DNA of 64,000 nt from the NCBI GenBank assembly GCA_017163975.1, contig JAFFSR010000237.1, positions 3,720,001 through 3,784,000 of the forward strand, in the 5' to 3' direction. The notes below the pieces were generated by a model. The model saw nothing but the letters and a program-made list of their open reading frames with translations, had not been told where the DNA came from and made no database searches. Shown piece after piece: positions 1-12,641 of this stretch (position 1 is its first letter; each line of letters starts with the position of its first letter). The DNA comes from Anastatus disparis. Taxonomy: Eukaryota; Arthropoda; Insecta; Hymenoptera; Eupelmidae. The translations under genes and the position numbers were made by a program.

Positions 1-3000
1 TTTGTATATATACACAGTAATACATATATGCACACAGCAAGTATCTCTATACCGATTCGATAATTCGGAGCTTCCTATATCTCTCCTTCCTTCCTTCCTT
101 TGTTTCAACAGTCTGGACTAGTTTATCTCGCTGGATAATCTTCGGATCCATAAATCGCTATCTAGGCTATTCTCACCCCCTCCTACCTCCTTATTTAATG
201 GGCTATGGGTTGGATATGTTGCTGCCTTTGAAATTGCCACTATTATACTAACCAACCCCTCTTTATATATCTGAAGGCGCAACAAATTAAAAAAAATAAA
301 GCCACCGTTAGTTCAAAGTATATTGACCCCCTTATATGCTATGTGTACGTATAACTTGTAAGTAAAAATCGTCGTAAAAGGTTAATTGATTTAAGAAGCT
401 AAATTTCATTGCTTTCTTACTGACGCTCAAATTGATCGATTTATGAGATTTTTAAGACGTAATTGTACGCAGGGTAAGTCATTGGATGAAAAGTGCAAAA
501 GATAGAAATGAAAGTTTATTGTATGGCTCGTAAAAGATGACTTTAAGAGTCGTAAAGGAAAAAAAGGATTTTTCTCTATTATCTTTTATATTTTTTTTTG
601 TTTTTATCTTCTGGTTGATTTCTACCTTTTTTATTAATTATTATATAATTTAGGAAAACGTAATTTAAATTACAAGTCATTATCAGATTACGATAATGAA
701 AGAAAAAAAGTTTGTATTTCCTTTTTTTCTCCTGGCATAAATAAACGGTGCCAAGTACTTTTTTCTTTCGGAAACTTTTGAAACTTTGCCCATTAATGAA
801 TCAAACGTCGTAAAAATTTGCAAGTCTTAGGTAATGGAGACTTTGGAGTGCTTAAAAATAAAAAGTACATGTGAACTTTATATAACTCTTATAAAAAGCA
901 GCGCTGATCCAATTAAGTTACTTTTTTTCCACGAAACATTTTTCTTGTGCCTGTAAATATTATTAAGTAGTAGCTTTAAGCCGTGTATATGTGTTATACG
1001 TTTCCTTTTTACAAAATCAAAATGAAACTCCACTTTGAGAAATTAGGTGACGATGTTAATGTTTTTAATGAGAATTTTTTCTTGTTTTACTTGTAAAAGG
1101 CTTTTAAAGCATTGAATTTAAATAATGTAGTCACATTAAGTTTTTACATTAAAGTTGAGAATATATTCCTCAAAATATATATAAGAATATAGGTAATATT
1201 GTATTGATCACAGGGAAGTGTGATTGTAAGATTTTAGTTACGATCTCTGTAATGATTTGACAAAAACACATCTTTTTCGAATTTCGTACTTCATTAACTC
1301 TAAAATAAAATCCTCTTTACTTCTCATTCTGAAAAATTTGCTTGAACATTTTCTTTTTACGCGCATGAAAATCGAAAGTATTTAGTCGTTCGAGAATTAA
1401 ATAGATCACTTTCTAAAACGAAAAGCAAATTGGAATTGCGATGAAGACAATTTTTATGGCTCACGGTGATAAATAGTATCGTTTACTCCAAATTCCAGAA
1501 ATACTCAGCTCTTAAATGACGCTGTTATCTTTAAGGGATATCCCAAAAAATGTGATATAATTCTTACAACTAATACCATAATCCTGAATGTTGCTAATTA
1601 AGTTCCTTTTATTCCGTAATTGTAATTCGACAATCAATTACAGCAAATAGTCTATAAACCAGTTTCTAAAGATCTTTAATAGTTTTCTTATCAACCGAGC
1701 AGCATGCATTGAAGACTCGAAAACAGGGAAAGCTCTTACAAACATGACCTAAACTTTGGACACTAAAGTTTCTCCGTTTAGAGGCTCTTTGTGTCGGTTT
1801 CGTCCACGTTTTGCCACACACAAAACCCCTAACTTGACTATATTAACAAAAGGAGACTTGAAAGACTATCTATATATATATATATATATAAAGTATTAAG
1901 TGCCTTGGAAAATATAGAGATAGATAAAGCATCGCGACCCAGAAATTAACGTTTAAAGCTCTCAAGAGGGATACTATATAAACTTCGTTTTCGATATCTT
2001 ATCCTTGGCTATCTCTATATATCTCATTTCATATACACGTATATATTAACGATTGAAAAGTTTTGTCCATATATATCTATGTATAAACTTGAAAGGAGAG
2101 AAGGAGAAACTGTACAAGGAGAATGGAGTAAAGTATATATAGTAGGATCAGGTGGCTTAACCTCCCATTAGCGCTTTACGGGGGTAGGGTTTTGAAGTCA
2201 CGGTCGAGGCCAAAGCTCGCTATACTTGGATTAATCTATACAAGCCACAGAAGCTCTCTTTTCTCTCTTGGCTTTAAATTATCCTGGACTATCTTAATGC
2301 AAATGAAAATCTTTATAAAGTCATATTGTTCCTGTCTTTTTTTTTGTTATCTCAATTTACAAATGTCAATCTGTTTAGATAGCATTGTCATTAAGTGTAT
2401 TTTGTATTAAACGAGCCATTAATGCACGATACATCCATGCAGCTTTTGTATATATATGTATATATGTGCATTAGAATGAGATGGAAAGATATGGAGGAAA
2501 ACGGTGATTACGTTATGATTATTATGTCGGTGCGGTGTATATGGGCGCGAGAGCAAGAGCCTCTATGATGATTTTGGATTCGATCGGCTTATTTAGCATT
2601 TGGTGGATAAATTGGCTCTTGCACCGCACATACATAACGCAACCTATGCCTAAACTAATGTTATAATCTCTTTAGATTTGACTGCTATAATTACTTTGCT
2701 ATATAATTGTGGTGAAATCTCAGGCCATTATTATCATTGAACGATTTTTTTCAATCGTATCTTTGTTATTCGAAACGATTATAGTGGGTACGGCCGAATT
2801 AAAAGGGTATTGGATAATTTATAATCGAATATCCGATTTAATATCAATTTTTAATAAACTGTTTCATTTTCTGCCTATAATGGATAATGTTTAATTAATG
2901 TTTCAATTGAAAATTTAATATGAACTTTTTATCGCGTCGCTTTGTATTTATAAAGTAGAATTTTACAAAAAAAAGAGGAAAGTAAGAATTTATTTTTCAG

Positions 3001-3620
3001 ACGATACTGTTATGAGTAAATACGCAATTTCGTTAAAGTTTACTTCGTAAAATTTTAAATTACTTTGAAGAATTCAAAACTTGCGGAATGATAATTAGAT
3101 CTGAGATATTATCCTTGTAATTCTGTTTTAACTAAAATTAAACAACTTCTTTCGTAATTTAGTTTTCGAGAGAACAAAAAATTAGGTCAGTTTTTATATT
3201 CCATTATAACTTAATCCATTAAATTGTTTTTTAAAAAATAATATAACTTCAGTAGACTATATAAATTGTAATAAAGCACTATTTTATTAGATTTAACGTT
3301 GTTACTATTATATAGAAAGCCATATATATGATCTTTTATTGCTAGACAGTAAATTGTTCGAAAATCCAAGTTCGTATGGGTGTGGGCGATGTTTTAATGG
3401 TTTATTATTTTTAATAAATGAAAATTAAAAGTTCGATTCAAAAGATTACAATTTAATGAAAAATAGAATTAATGTTACTTATAAAATGATATTACTGTGA
3501 TAATATAAAAGTTTGCAATTTTAAATTATTTTTTAAACAAAAATCATTGACAAAAAGTAAAATTTTTGTCCAAAATAAAATATAATGGCTGTTTAAATAT
3601 GATTAAAATGCTTATCTTGT
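1..3620. other. Non-coding A+T-rich region without a recognised gene
   Basis: No reading frame here has protein-like composition; the short open stretches are A/T-rich and have no splice-site support. The stretch holds a (TA)10 microsatellite at 1871-1890, poly-T/poly-A runs and many short TATATA blocks. The only structured piece is an imperfect inverted repeat at about 2522-2637. The next gene is a tRNA on the plus strand at 4058. It could be distal intergenic DNA or an intron of a gene extending beyond the left edge; the sequence does not tell. Confidence 0.6.
1871..1890. repeat. (TA)10 microsatellite
   Basis: Uninterrupted TA dinucleotide run seen directly. Many shorter interrupted TA blocks occur in the same 500 bp. 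It has no gene context. Confidence 0.9.
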
Positions 3621-3858
3621 GGGGATGTAAATTACCGACATTACAGATTTTCAAATTTTTGACTTTCCATCCAAAAGTTTTAAAAATATCTATATTACAT
3701 AATATCTATATATCATCAAAATATCTGTGTCGATTTTAACTGATAGGAAGCATAATACAAAGATATTTTAGATGATTTCTGAATAGAGATAAAAAATTCG
3801 GGAAACTGTAATGTCGGTAACTAAGCAAAAATCATACATAACACCCTATTACATCAAC
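3621..3858 (+). mobile_element. Short non-autonomous inverted-repeat element, copy 1
   Basis: Inner terminal inverted repeats face each other: TACCGACATTACAG begins at 3633 and its complement CTGTAATGTCGGTA ends at 3819, and the match continues inward through an AAATTTTT-like stretch. Outside them, GATGTAA (3624-3630) pairs with TTACATC (3849-3855). There is no coding capacity. Two more copies share both the termini and the internal sequence (about 12.22 kb plus, 48.26 kb minus), which makes this a dispersed family and not a chance hairpin. By architecture it is MITE-like. No clear target-site duplication was identified, so the parent superfamily is unknown. Confidence 0.75.
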
Positions 3859-4057
3859 TTATCTATAATTATTCAACAAACATTTTTTTTATAACAATAT
3901 AGCAACAAAATGATATCAGCTCAAGAGTTATTGTTTATATTCCACTTTTATTACTTATTGGATTAAAAAAACTTTTTAGGGAATTAAATGAACACTTTAA
4001 AATTTTTTAAAAATAGTCCAAAATTCGGAATAAAAAAAAGAAAACAGCGCCCTGTAG

Positions 4058-4130
4058 GCCTGGCTAGCTCAGTCGGTAGAGCATGAGACTCTTAATCTCA
4101 GGGTCGTGGGTTCGAGCCCCACGTTGGGCG
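4058..4130 (+). tRNA. tRNA-Lys (anticodon CTT)
   Basis: This is a full 73-nt cloverleaf. The 7-bp acceptor stem (GCCTGGC with GTTGGGC) contains G-U pairs; the D arm is GCTC/GAGC and the anticodon stem is TGAGA/TCTCA. The anticodon loop CTCTTAA puts CTT at 4091-4093. The T arm is GTGGG-TTCGAGC-CCCAC and the discriminator base is G4130. The internal A box (TAGCTCAGTCGG) and B box (GGTTCGAGCCC-type) are intact. A T5 run at 4135-4139 is a typical RNA polymerase III stop. The sequence closely matches the conserved animal tRNA-Lys(CTT). CCA is not encoded, as expected for a nuclear gene. All stems pair, so it is probably functional, unlike the tRNA-like SINE heads elsewhere in the window. Confidence 0.97.
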
Positions 4131-4134
4131 ATTA

Positions 4135-4139
4135 TTTTT
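4135..4139 (+). terminator. RNA polymerase III T-run terminator of tRNA-Lys
   Basis: Five consecutive T residues start four bases after the tRNA discriminator base, and a second T6 run lies a few bases further on. This is the standard Pol III termination signal for a nuclear tRNA gene. Confidence 0.85.
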
Positions 4140-7100
4140 GTTTATTTTTTCAAAAATCTTTTAAAATTATTATAATTAAATGTTTTAAAATTAAATTTAT
4201 CTTTTAATTTTTAATTATTGATTAATGTTGTAATTTTTTTTTAACATTTATTCCGATGGTTGTAATTTCTTTTAACATTTTATTCCAATAGTACTTATGT
4301 TTCGTAAAAACAATTTTATACATCAAGGCAAATAATAAATCAAAACGTATATTTTCATATTATCTGAGATTCCAAAAATATCTATATTTTTCTTGATATA
4401 TGTAATCATTACATTTTTTCTTACCGAAAACATTTCATATAATATATTTAATAAACTAAAATTAATTTTACTAAAAAAAAAAAGATTTGTTTTTTTTTTT
4501 GGAGAAAAAAGCACCAGCGATACGTAAAGTTTAAATTTCAATTTCTTTGTCTAGAATTAGAAAGACAAGAACTAAAAATATTTCACGAATATTGGCAATC
4601 GTTCAATTCGACGAATAATAAATGTCACTGCAGAACCCGGAATAGTCAAGTTATATTTCATTCTATTGACACTGGAGGAAGAGTTTTCGCGAAAGTCAAA
4701 TACTAATTTCGAACGTTTAAATATACGCAACTGTTACAATTGTTCTTGAAATTATAAATCTGTCATTTGTATAATAATTAAATGCAAATTACAGTAATAC
4801 GGTATTATCTTATGCAAATGTCGATAATAAGATATGATTGTTTCGAATTAAAAATTTTCTATAATATTAATAATCACTTTATTTTGGATTATTGAACTGT
4901 TAATTAAAGTTTTTGAATAATTAATCATATAATTAATTAATTATTGTTATTTAATTATTAATCAAAACATTAAAAGATTAGTATTTATTTTGTGACTGAC
5001 AGACAAACGATTAATAAATTATGTAGTATGATTATTAATAATGAGAAATAAGTTAATTAATTATCAGTATAGTCTTTAATATTGATTATTCTGATGAATT
5101 TTCAAAAAAATAATATTTATTTATTTTTTTAACAAAATTATTATCTGTAAAAGTTGAATGGAAAACTTTATTGAATCCCAAATTATTTAAAATATTGAAA
5201 TTACTGTAACTTATTCTTTTAAAATTGTTTTTTTCCATCTAGAAAACAATTACCTATGCACAAAAAGAAACTCTATAAAAATCCTTTATCAACTCCTGCC
5301 CCTCTGATCGCAAATAAGGTCTTATTCTCGAAGATTTGATCAAAGCAAATAAAATAGAAATAATTCATCACCTCATCGGCCTAATCCACCTTATCGCCGT
5401 TCACTTTTATTTCCGATCCCCCTATTTTATTTTTTTCTTTATCTACATCTACCATTCGGACAACCTCAATTGCCAATTGAAGGTCTACGTTACCGTCAAC
5501 TAACGAAACCGCACACGCGTTCCTGCAAAAAAAGAAAGAAAGAGAGAAAGAATAGGAAAACATTCACTTCAAATAGAAAAAAAAGAAAGGAAGAAACTAG
5601 AGACAGAAAACATATAACGAAGTAAAGGCGCATCGTCCAGAGGCTAACGATAGGAAAACGTACAATTGTCCAAAAAAAAAGAAGAAGAAGAAAACGTACT
5701 TTTATAGTTGTATGGTTGAAAATAAAAGCTTCGAAGGATTCTATACATATGTGTGTGTGTGTAGAAAATAAGTCCTATACGAGAAATTCAAAAAGAATTA
5801 GTCCAACAGTTGTTCACTCCGCAGGGGATCCTATAGCAATCATCTAATTATGCGTCCAGACTTTCTTTCCTTTTTATTTTTGGCCTTCTTTCGCTTTATC
5901 TATATCTATACTGCTCGTTCATTTCTCGCGGCTGGAGACCGATCTAATTATCTCTTTCTCTCGATCTTCGTTACACACGTATATATACAACATACGTTTC
6001 TTCTTTCACGTTTTATTTTATTTTTCTGTTTTCTTTTTTTTTTATCAACCTACACTATATAGTTTAGTCAGTCGCGTACGTATCACCGAGTAAAATTACA
6101 CTAGTCTCTGTTACGTTGACTCTTTCTTTATTTTTTTTATTTGCGACGCGGCTTGGTGACTTTTAACGAGGGAATAATGTTTCAAAAAGCAAAAAAATAA
6201 ATGTATATACGCATATGTACGCGCGGCTGTCTTTTAATCGACGTTATATACACGCCGAAACGACATTGCGATATCCAAGGCATAATATAAGAGAATATGG
6301 ACTTTTGATATCGCTAACGCGAGGGTGGCTTGTAGACGATAGTTTTATATATATATACGCGTCTATATATGTATATAGCGTATGATTAATGATGCAAAAA
6401 GATGACGCGCATGGTGGTAAGAGCGAGAGAGAAAGAGAGAGAGAGAGGCTCGGAACGTTTATCATACAGCGCTCGATAAATCGCTCTTACGTCTCGTGCT
6501 GCAAAGCCAACGTATTGTATGTCCGTTTAATGTTTAGGCGTGTGCATGGATATACATAGGCGAGGATATATGTGAAAGGCTTGTTTAATGATGAAAATTG
6601 ATTTTTTTTCAAAGTGTTTCGTAGAATTGCTTTTTTTTTCTTTTTCAAATTGATTGAAATATCAAAAATTCATTTCTGGAACTTTTAATTTATTTAATAG
6701 TAAAGAAAGTTGTAATGTTTTTTGTATTATATTTACACGAATCATAGTAGCTTTTCAATTGAATTATAATTTAATTATGAAATTTTGAACCTTTTACCTG
6801 AAAAAATTTGAGTGATATTTCGTTAACAAATTGTTATTGGATTTTTCACTACTAACGTTTTTTAATTTTTCATAAAATATCGATTTATGCAATATTCAAA
6901 AATAATGCCAGACTTTTATTGGCAAACAAATTAATTAACCTACATTTACAACTAATAAAAACTAATTATTCCACGCGAAAAGAATTGAAATTATAAGCAT
7001 CAATAAAAAAATGTTTTTCAAAGTCGTTAATAAAAACTATAAAATTGTTTATTCGACACAATATTGCCAGCCAATCAAACAGCCAAACATTAATTCCGTC

Positions 7101-10100
7101 TCCAAATTTAACGAGACTTTTCGCGTGTACAATAAAAAAAAATGTGTGTGCATATACACAGAGAGAGAGAGAGCTTTTCATTAAATTTGTTTTACACAAA
7201 AGGCACATCTCTCATTTTACGATTGGCAGTAAATTTAAAATGAGCATTAAAACTATATACAAACAGCACGAGCAAAAAGGTATATGGCAACTCGAAGCTC
7301 TCTCCTACGTGCTTTTTCTCTTAATTTCATAACAAAAACGAGCAACGACAATTTAAGTTTCGGAGCGAGTATACAATTACCCAAGAATTTGTTTAGCAAA
7401 CAAATCGATCCTGTAGTCAAGTCATACGATCGAAACTAATAGGACAAACTCTATATAGTGTAGTTAAAGTAATACAGAGGAGATTCACCTTTTCTCTTCT
7501 CTAGCTCCAGCATACGTCTCCGGAGAAGTTAGATTCATTCGAACGAGGCTGGAAAGAGCGAAAGAGAAACATGTGTATATGTATGTGTAGGTTGTATAGT
7601 TGGGGTCTGACCAAAAACGATTCTTCGTTCTCCTAGGCTATGTGCAATTCCAGTGCTATACTATACCCAGAGCGAGAGAGCGAGCGAGCTTCAAGTTTAA
7701 AGGTGCTCGAGGAGTTAGAATTACGTTAGTAAAAGCGCGCCAGTCCGAACAAAACGAGTTCTCACTCTCCAAACAGAAATTTTATTCTATATGTATATAT
7801 ACGTATATATAGGAAAGGTTTTCGCAGTGTGCAGCTAAGCGTTACCCAGGCCACTTTAACTCTTGCTCGGATCGATGTACTATTCTCTTTCTATTGTACG
7901 TGTATACGAGCCACTTCTTTCCTTTATTTTTTTTCTTTCTTTCTCTACTTTAATTCTTCTAGCTTTTCTTACTTTATTTTTCTCTTTTTTCTCTTCTTTA
8001 TTCTTATGGGACAAGGTGAAGGTGGAGAGTCAAAAATAAGGTTTGAAATTAGTTGGTAAAAGTGGTTAAAGCTTTATTTATGATAAATGTAACGATAAGC
8101 TCTTAAGAACATAATGTAAGGTTTTTGGGCTGAAACCCAGATTTAATTTTTTACTTAACTTTTCCTTGTTTATTGACGTAACAGATTTTAATGCCAGAAT
8201 AATAACAATTACCGTCTTGTTTTTATAAGGATTAATGTACTCTAAGCTTCTTTGTTGCCTCTGCTCTTACATGAAAGAATAATGTTATTTTCTTCTTCTT
8301 CTTCTTTTTTTTCTGCTTCTTCATCAATAACGTATTTTCGACGATGTAAAAAGAAGAAAATATATTGTAATACTTGAAAAAAAAAAGATTTCTTCGAATA
8401 ATCTCATGAAAGTAAGTCAACAGATTTTTCATAAAAAATTAATGATAATAGATAAGGTATAAGGAATGAAATCATCGATATACTTCAACATGAAGTGAAA
8501 AAAAATAGAGAAACCCTCTTACAAGTAAAATCAACTTAATCATCTTTATCATCCACACGACACACTTTACGCATTTTTTTTCTTCCTTTTCCACCCTCTT
8601 ATATACAAATAAATATTTAGTATCGATCCCATGCTAACTGCTATATTTATATATGGGTGCGATAGAAAGCGAAAATTTCCTTTTGTCGTATACACACGGA
8701 ATATATAACGTTTTAAAGTAAAGCGAATTTGAAACAGCTGTTCGGGAAAGATTTACCGCAATTTCGTGAGGAACTGTTTTCCCCGCACCTTTATATACAT
8801 AGGTGTGTTTTTGCGCGTGAAAATACCTCGAGTAATACAACTCTAAGGAGTTTCAATTGTTAAGAGCTTACGCACTAGAGAGTGAAAACGACTTTTGTTG
8901 TTTTTTCTCTCTTTTTTTTTTTTAAGTTTCAATTGCTTCTGTGGTTTTAAAGTGTTCTATTATCATTTTGAGAAGAATGAATGTTGATTCGAGCGTTAAA
9001 ACAAGGAAAATATGTTTTGTTTTATTTAAATTTATTCATTTATGGTTTTTTAGTCTTGTTTCTTTTTTTTGCTAGGAAATGTTGGAAGTGCAAAATTTTG
9101 TGCATTTATTACGAGTGAAGTATCTTGAATAGGTAAAGAATTGCATTAATTTTTGAAAATTTTTAGGTTCGTTGTTCAAAGTGATAGAATATTTATTACT
9201 TTGAATAAATAACGTTTACACTACCAAGCGCACATACTCTTTAACAAATCATATCTCGAGGGTATTAAGTAGAATTTTCAGAAGAACAATTGTACACTTT
9301 TTAATATTAAAACATCACGAACTTCAAATTGTTGAAATTGAAAAGAACTTTTTTTGTCGTTTGTTACTTTTTTGTTCTTTTTTTTTTAATATTAACATCA
9401 ATATTGGGTCTGTAACTGAAATATGATTTCTATAACAAAAAAATATTATATGAAGTATACTGTTTAAAAAATCATATCTCAAGAGTATTCAGTAGAAATT
9501 TTACAAGAACAATATTGTAAACTTTTTATTATTCAATATTTCAAAGTAACAATTGTTTAAATTGAAAAATTATTTTTGCTTTCGTGTATTAATTTTTGCT
9601 GTTTATTTTTCTGCTTTATTTAAAACATTAACATTCTATTTATCAATCTTCGGTTTCCAATTCAAATAAGATTTCAAAGATAACAAACATTGAAATTCCA
9701 CCAACGATTCAAGGATTTTCTCATATATACTAATGATGAATAATTAAGTAATTTGATCAAATTTAAATAAAAACAAAAATTAACATAATCAACGACTGAT
9801 CCGCCATCTCCCATAATCTTTTAGATAATTTGCAAAATTCAAAATAAGATCCCAACGAACCTAAACGTGTTCGGCATAACGACAAAGGTACAAGCTATAG
9901 CAGTTGTCAAAGTAAAACTTTCCCCCTCATTTCATTTCTTCTTCCAAACATATTTTTTTTTCAGTCTTTGTTAATGAAATGCGCGGTGACATCAAATCCT
10001 AATTATCCAAAAAAAAGAAGAAAAATAGTAGAAGAAAAAAACGATCACCACCTTAGTATTACATCAATGATGCTCGACACGTTTCTCATAAAGAAAAAAG

Positions 10101-12214
10101 AAGCAGAGAAAACCCCATAGCTACTCCGAAGAAGCTTTAAAGATTACGATGTTTGATTATTGCTATGTCCTACTTTTCTGTTTAAGTATACAGATAGTTT
10201 GGAAATATTTCCTGTATCCTTTTTTTTTAACTTTTCTTCTTTCATCTTCTTTTTTGTAGTCAAGAAAAAGATTTTTTCAGGAAATATATTTCACCGACGG
10301 ATAGGAAACAAGATTTTCCTTAAGGATATCCATATACAGGATTGTAAAAGACACGTTGTGGACACGCAAAAATCGCGGATTTTCAGATAAAAGATCAAAG
10401 TAGAAAGAAAAAGAGAGAAGCTAGTTACGTATCAAGCGACAAGAAGAAAATAAAATTTCTTTTTGCTTCGTCTCTTCTTTTTTTTTCTTCTTTACCTTTT
10501 TTCTTTTTACCTTAAGGTATCTCAAGGGAGTTTTGCTCTCATCACGTTGTTCCCTTCTCTCTCTCTTTCCTTAGGAAGTATACTTATATGTCTTTTCTTT
10601 CCCTTCCTTGTAAAACGTTAAGGTAGAGGGACATGAAATTACCTAAAGGAAGAAAAAAAGAAGAAGAAAGAAGAAAGCCTCCTCGTCCTTACAGATCACG
10701 TTCTGCAAATCCCAGCCTTAAATAAGCTGCTTCGTTTCGTCGTTTGGATTAACGCTGGTGGAATGATTCACCGAAGCTTTTCTTTCTCTCTTCTTCTTTT
10801 TTATACCGTGTTTTAGAGCAGAGGACAAGCTTTTTCGGTTTTTTTATTTAGTTAATTTTTTAGTAGCTCGGATGTATCGGTAGCATTAATTTGATTGATC
10901 TTACCATGTACTTTTACGGATTTAACAAATTTGGATTTGTTGTCAATGTTCAAAAAGAATATTTTTTTCAAATATTCATAGTGTACAGCCCATTTATGAA
11001 AAATTTATTAGATTTCATCAATGAAAAAAGGTATAGACCCGATACACATTAAAGTAGTAAATGAAATATCGTAATCAATATTAAAGATATGGTATACCAC
11101 ACACACGTTATATGCCTTACCACTAATGATACCATCGACCCTATATATTACCAAAACCAACTATTGGCCTGATTAAGGGTTTCTAATACATTAGAACGTG
11201 TCTTGATAGTAATCTAATTAATACGTACGTGTATATACGTGTATCTGTATATTGACTAATAGACAAATAAATAAGATGGTTTATTGATCGGTATATTAAC
11301 TTTTAAAATTATAATTGGATGTTTAAAATGGAATTAATGAAGCGGTAATTAAGAAATTTTTCTATAGATTTTAACATAACTAATTAATGTTCATGTAAAT
11401 CCGTCGGAACTGTTCCTCCGAAATTGCCGAGTTCATTATATATATCTTTGAAACTTGTTAATATAACTTTAAAGTTTAATTTATTGGTGCAACGAGCTTA
11501 AGAACATCTTATTTAAAATGTTAATTATAGAACTTATTTGTAGAGTAACTAATATTTTGAATATCAAAGATGGGTTATGTATGTCTGTGTTACAAGTAGC
11601 AAAAAGTTTTTATTTCATATATATACGATAATACGTTCGGAGAAAATATTGTTTCAGCGAAGCATGAAATAAGTGCCCTGAGAGGAAAAGAAAGGATTCA
11701 TTTAAATATGGTTCGGGAACTATTACATTACAAGTTCTGATAAATGGTTCGAAAATGCAGTATAGTAATGGTTATTATATCCAACTTTGAATGAAATACA
11801 CGACTCAATTAAAATCAAATATTGCATATTAATGGGTGATGTAAAATTTTATTTGAGAATAATGTGATTTTATTTGATGATGATATACTGTTATTTAATT
11901 GAAAGATAAATTTAAAAGTAAAAATTTTATAAAATATATATAAAAATTATATTGGTAACATTTTATTAATTTTATAGTTAGAAAATATTCAGAAACAATA
12001 TATTTTAATTTTAATTTATATAGTTCTTGTTGGTACAAGATCAAAAACACTTTACAATCATCATTGTATTAAAAATTAAATTTAACAAATGAAATGGAGT
12101 TTTTTGTTCCTTTCCTGAAACTAAAAATAATTTTATATCATATGAAAAATTTACTTCAATCCCTTATCAATTTAAAAGTCTAAATAAACACTATTTAGAT
12201 TTTTAAAATCAATA
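4140..12214. other. Non-coding region with simple repeats and one diverged tandem duplication
   Basis: About 8 kb without a gene I can support. It contains GA/CT-rich blocks (around 6421-6450 and 7160-7175), a TG run near 5750, poly-T tracts and a diverged tandem duplication at 9241-9686. A minus-strand stretch at 5381-5544 follows a good polypyrimidine acceptor and reads open for about 50 codons; it is discussed as a weak exon candidate only. The other open frames are low-complexity translations of T- and A-rich DNA. Confidence 0.55.
9241..9686 (+). repeat. Diverged tandem duplication, two units of about 223 bp
   Basis: The unit starting at 9241 (with AAATCATATCTCGAGGGTAT) is repeated from 9464 (AAATCATATCTCAAGAGTAT). 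Correspondence continues through the GAAGAACAATTGTACACTTTTT and CAAGAACAATATTGTAAACTTTTT blocks to the ends of both units (similar ATAAGATTTC/ATATGATTTC segments). The copies have many substitutions and small indels, so the duplication is old. Neither unit is coding. Confidence 0.75.
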
Positions 12215-12422
12215 GCAATATTACAAATACCGATATTACAGTTTTTTAAATTTTTTACTCTTAATCCAAAATTTTCAAATTATCTCTATATTACAGTCTT
12301 CTATTTCAACGAATAAAAAGCATAATATAGAGATGTTTCGGAAAATTTATAATAAAAATTAAAAATTTGAGAAACTGTAGTGTCGATAACTTTGTATGAA
12401 TCGTATACCCTGTTACATCACA
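12215..12422 (+). mobile_element. Short non-autonomous inverted-repeat element, copy 2
   Basis: Inner termini TACCGATATTACAG (from 12228) and CTGTAGTGTCGATA (ending 12388) are diverged versions of those in the copy at 3.63 kb. The shared right-hand tail ACCCTGTTACATCA ends at 12420. Internal sequence such as AAAGCATAATATAGAGATGTTT also corresponds to copy 1, in the same orientation. It carries no coding sequence. It ends about 20 bp before a tRNA-derived SINE, so two unrelated elements have inserted side by side. Confidence 0.75.
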
Positions 12423-12443
12423 CTAAACCAAATCTATCAAAGA

Positions 12444-12641
12444 GGTCTCAGTGGCTTACTCGATAGAGCGATGGATTCGTAATCTCGAGATTCCGAGTTC
12501 GAATCCCACTCTCGGCAGCCGATTGACATAAGCACCACTATACATTACATGTGCTTTGTTCACAAACACACTGATGATCTCCGTCGCTAATTAGCATCGC
12601 AATAATAGCATAAATACAACGACGTTAAATGAAAAAAAAAA
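12444..12641 (+). mobile_element. tRNA-derived SINE, copy A
   Basis: The 5' head looks like a tRNA gene. An A box lies within TGGCTTACTCGATAGAGC, a C/T-rich anticodon arm follows, and the B box GAGTTCGAATCCC is at 12495-12507. The anticodon position reads CGT here; the other copies are closer to CAT. The T stem does not pair, so this is not a working tRNA. The tRNA-unrelated body holds an AAGCACC/GTGCTTT hairpin, CCTCCGTCGCTA-like and TAGCATCGCAATAATAG blocks, then ACGACGTTAAAT and an A-rich tail. Two other copies (43.53 kb minus, 56.25 kb plus) share this whole structure. SINEs of this kind are Pol III transcribed and depend on a LINE for movement. Confidence 0.87.

Noticed and set aside
12444..12516. 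A functional tRNA gene
   Set aside because: The T stem and acceptor stem do not pair, and the same head plus body occurs in two other places, so it is a SINE head.
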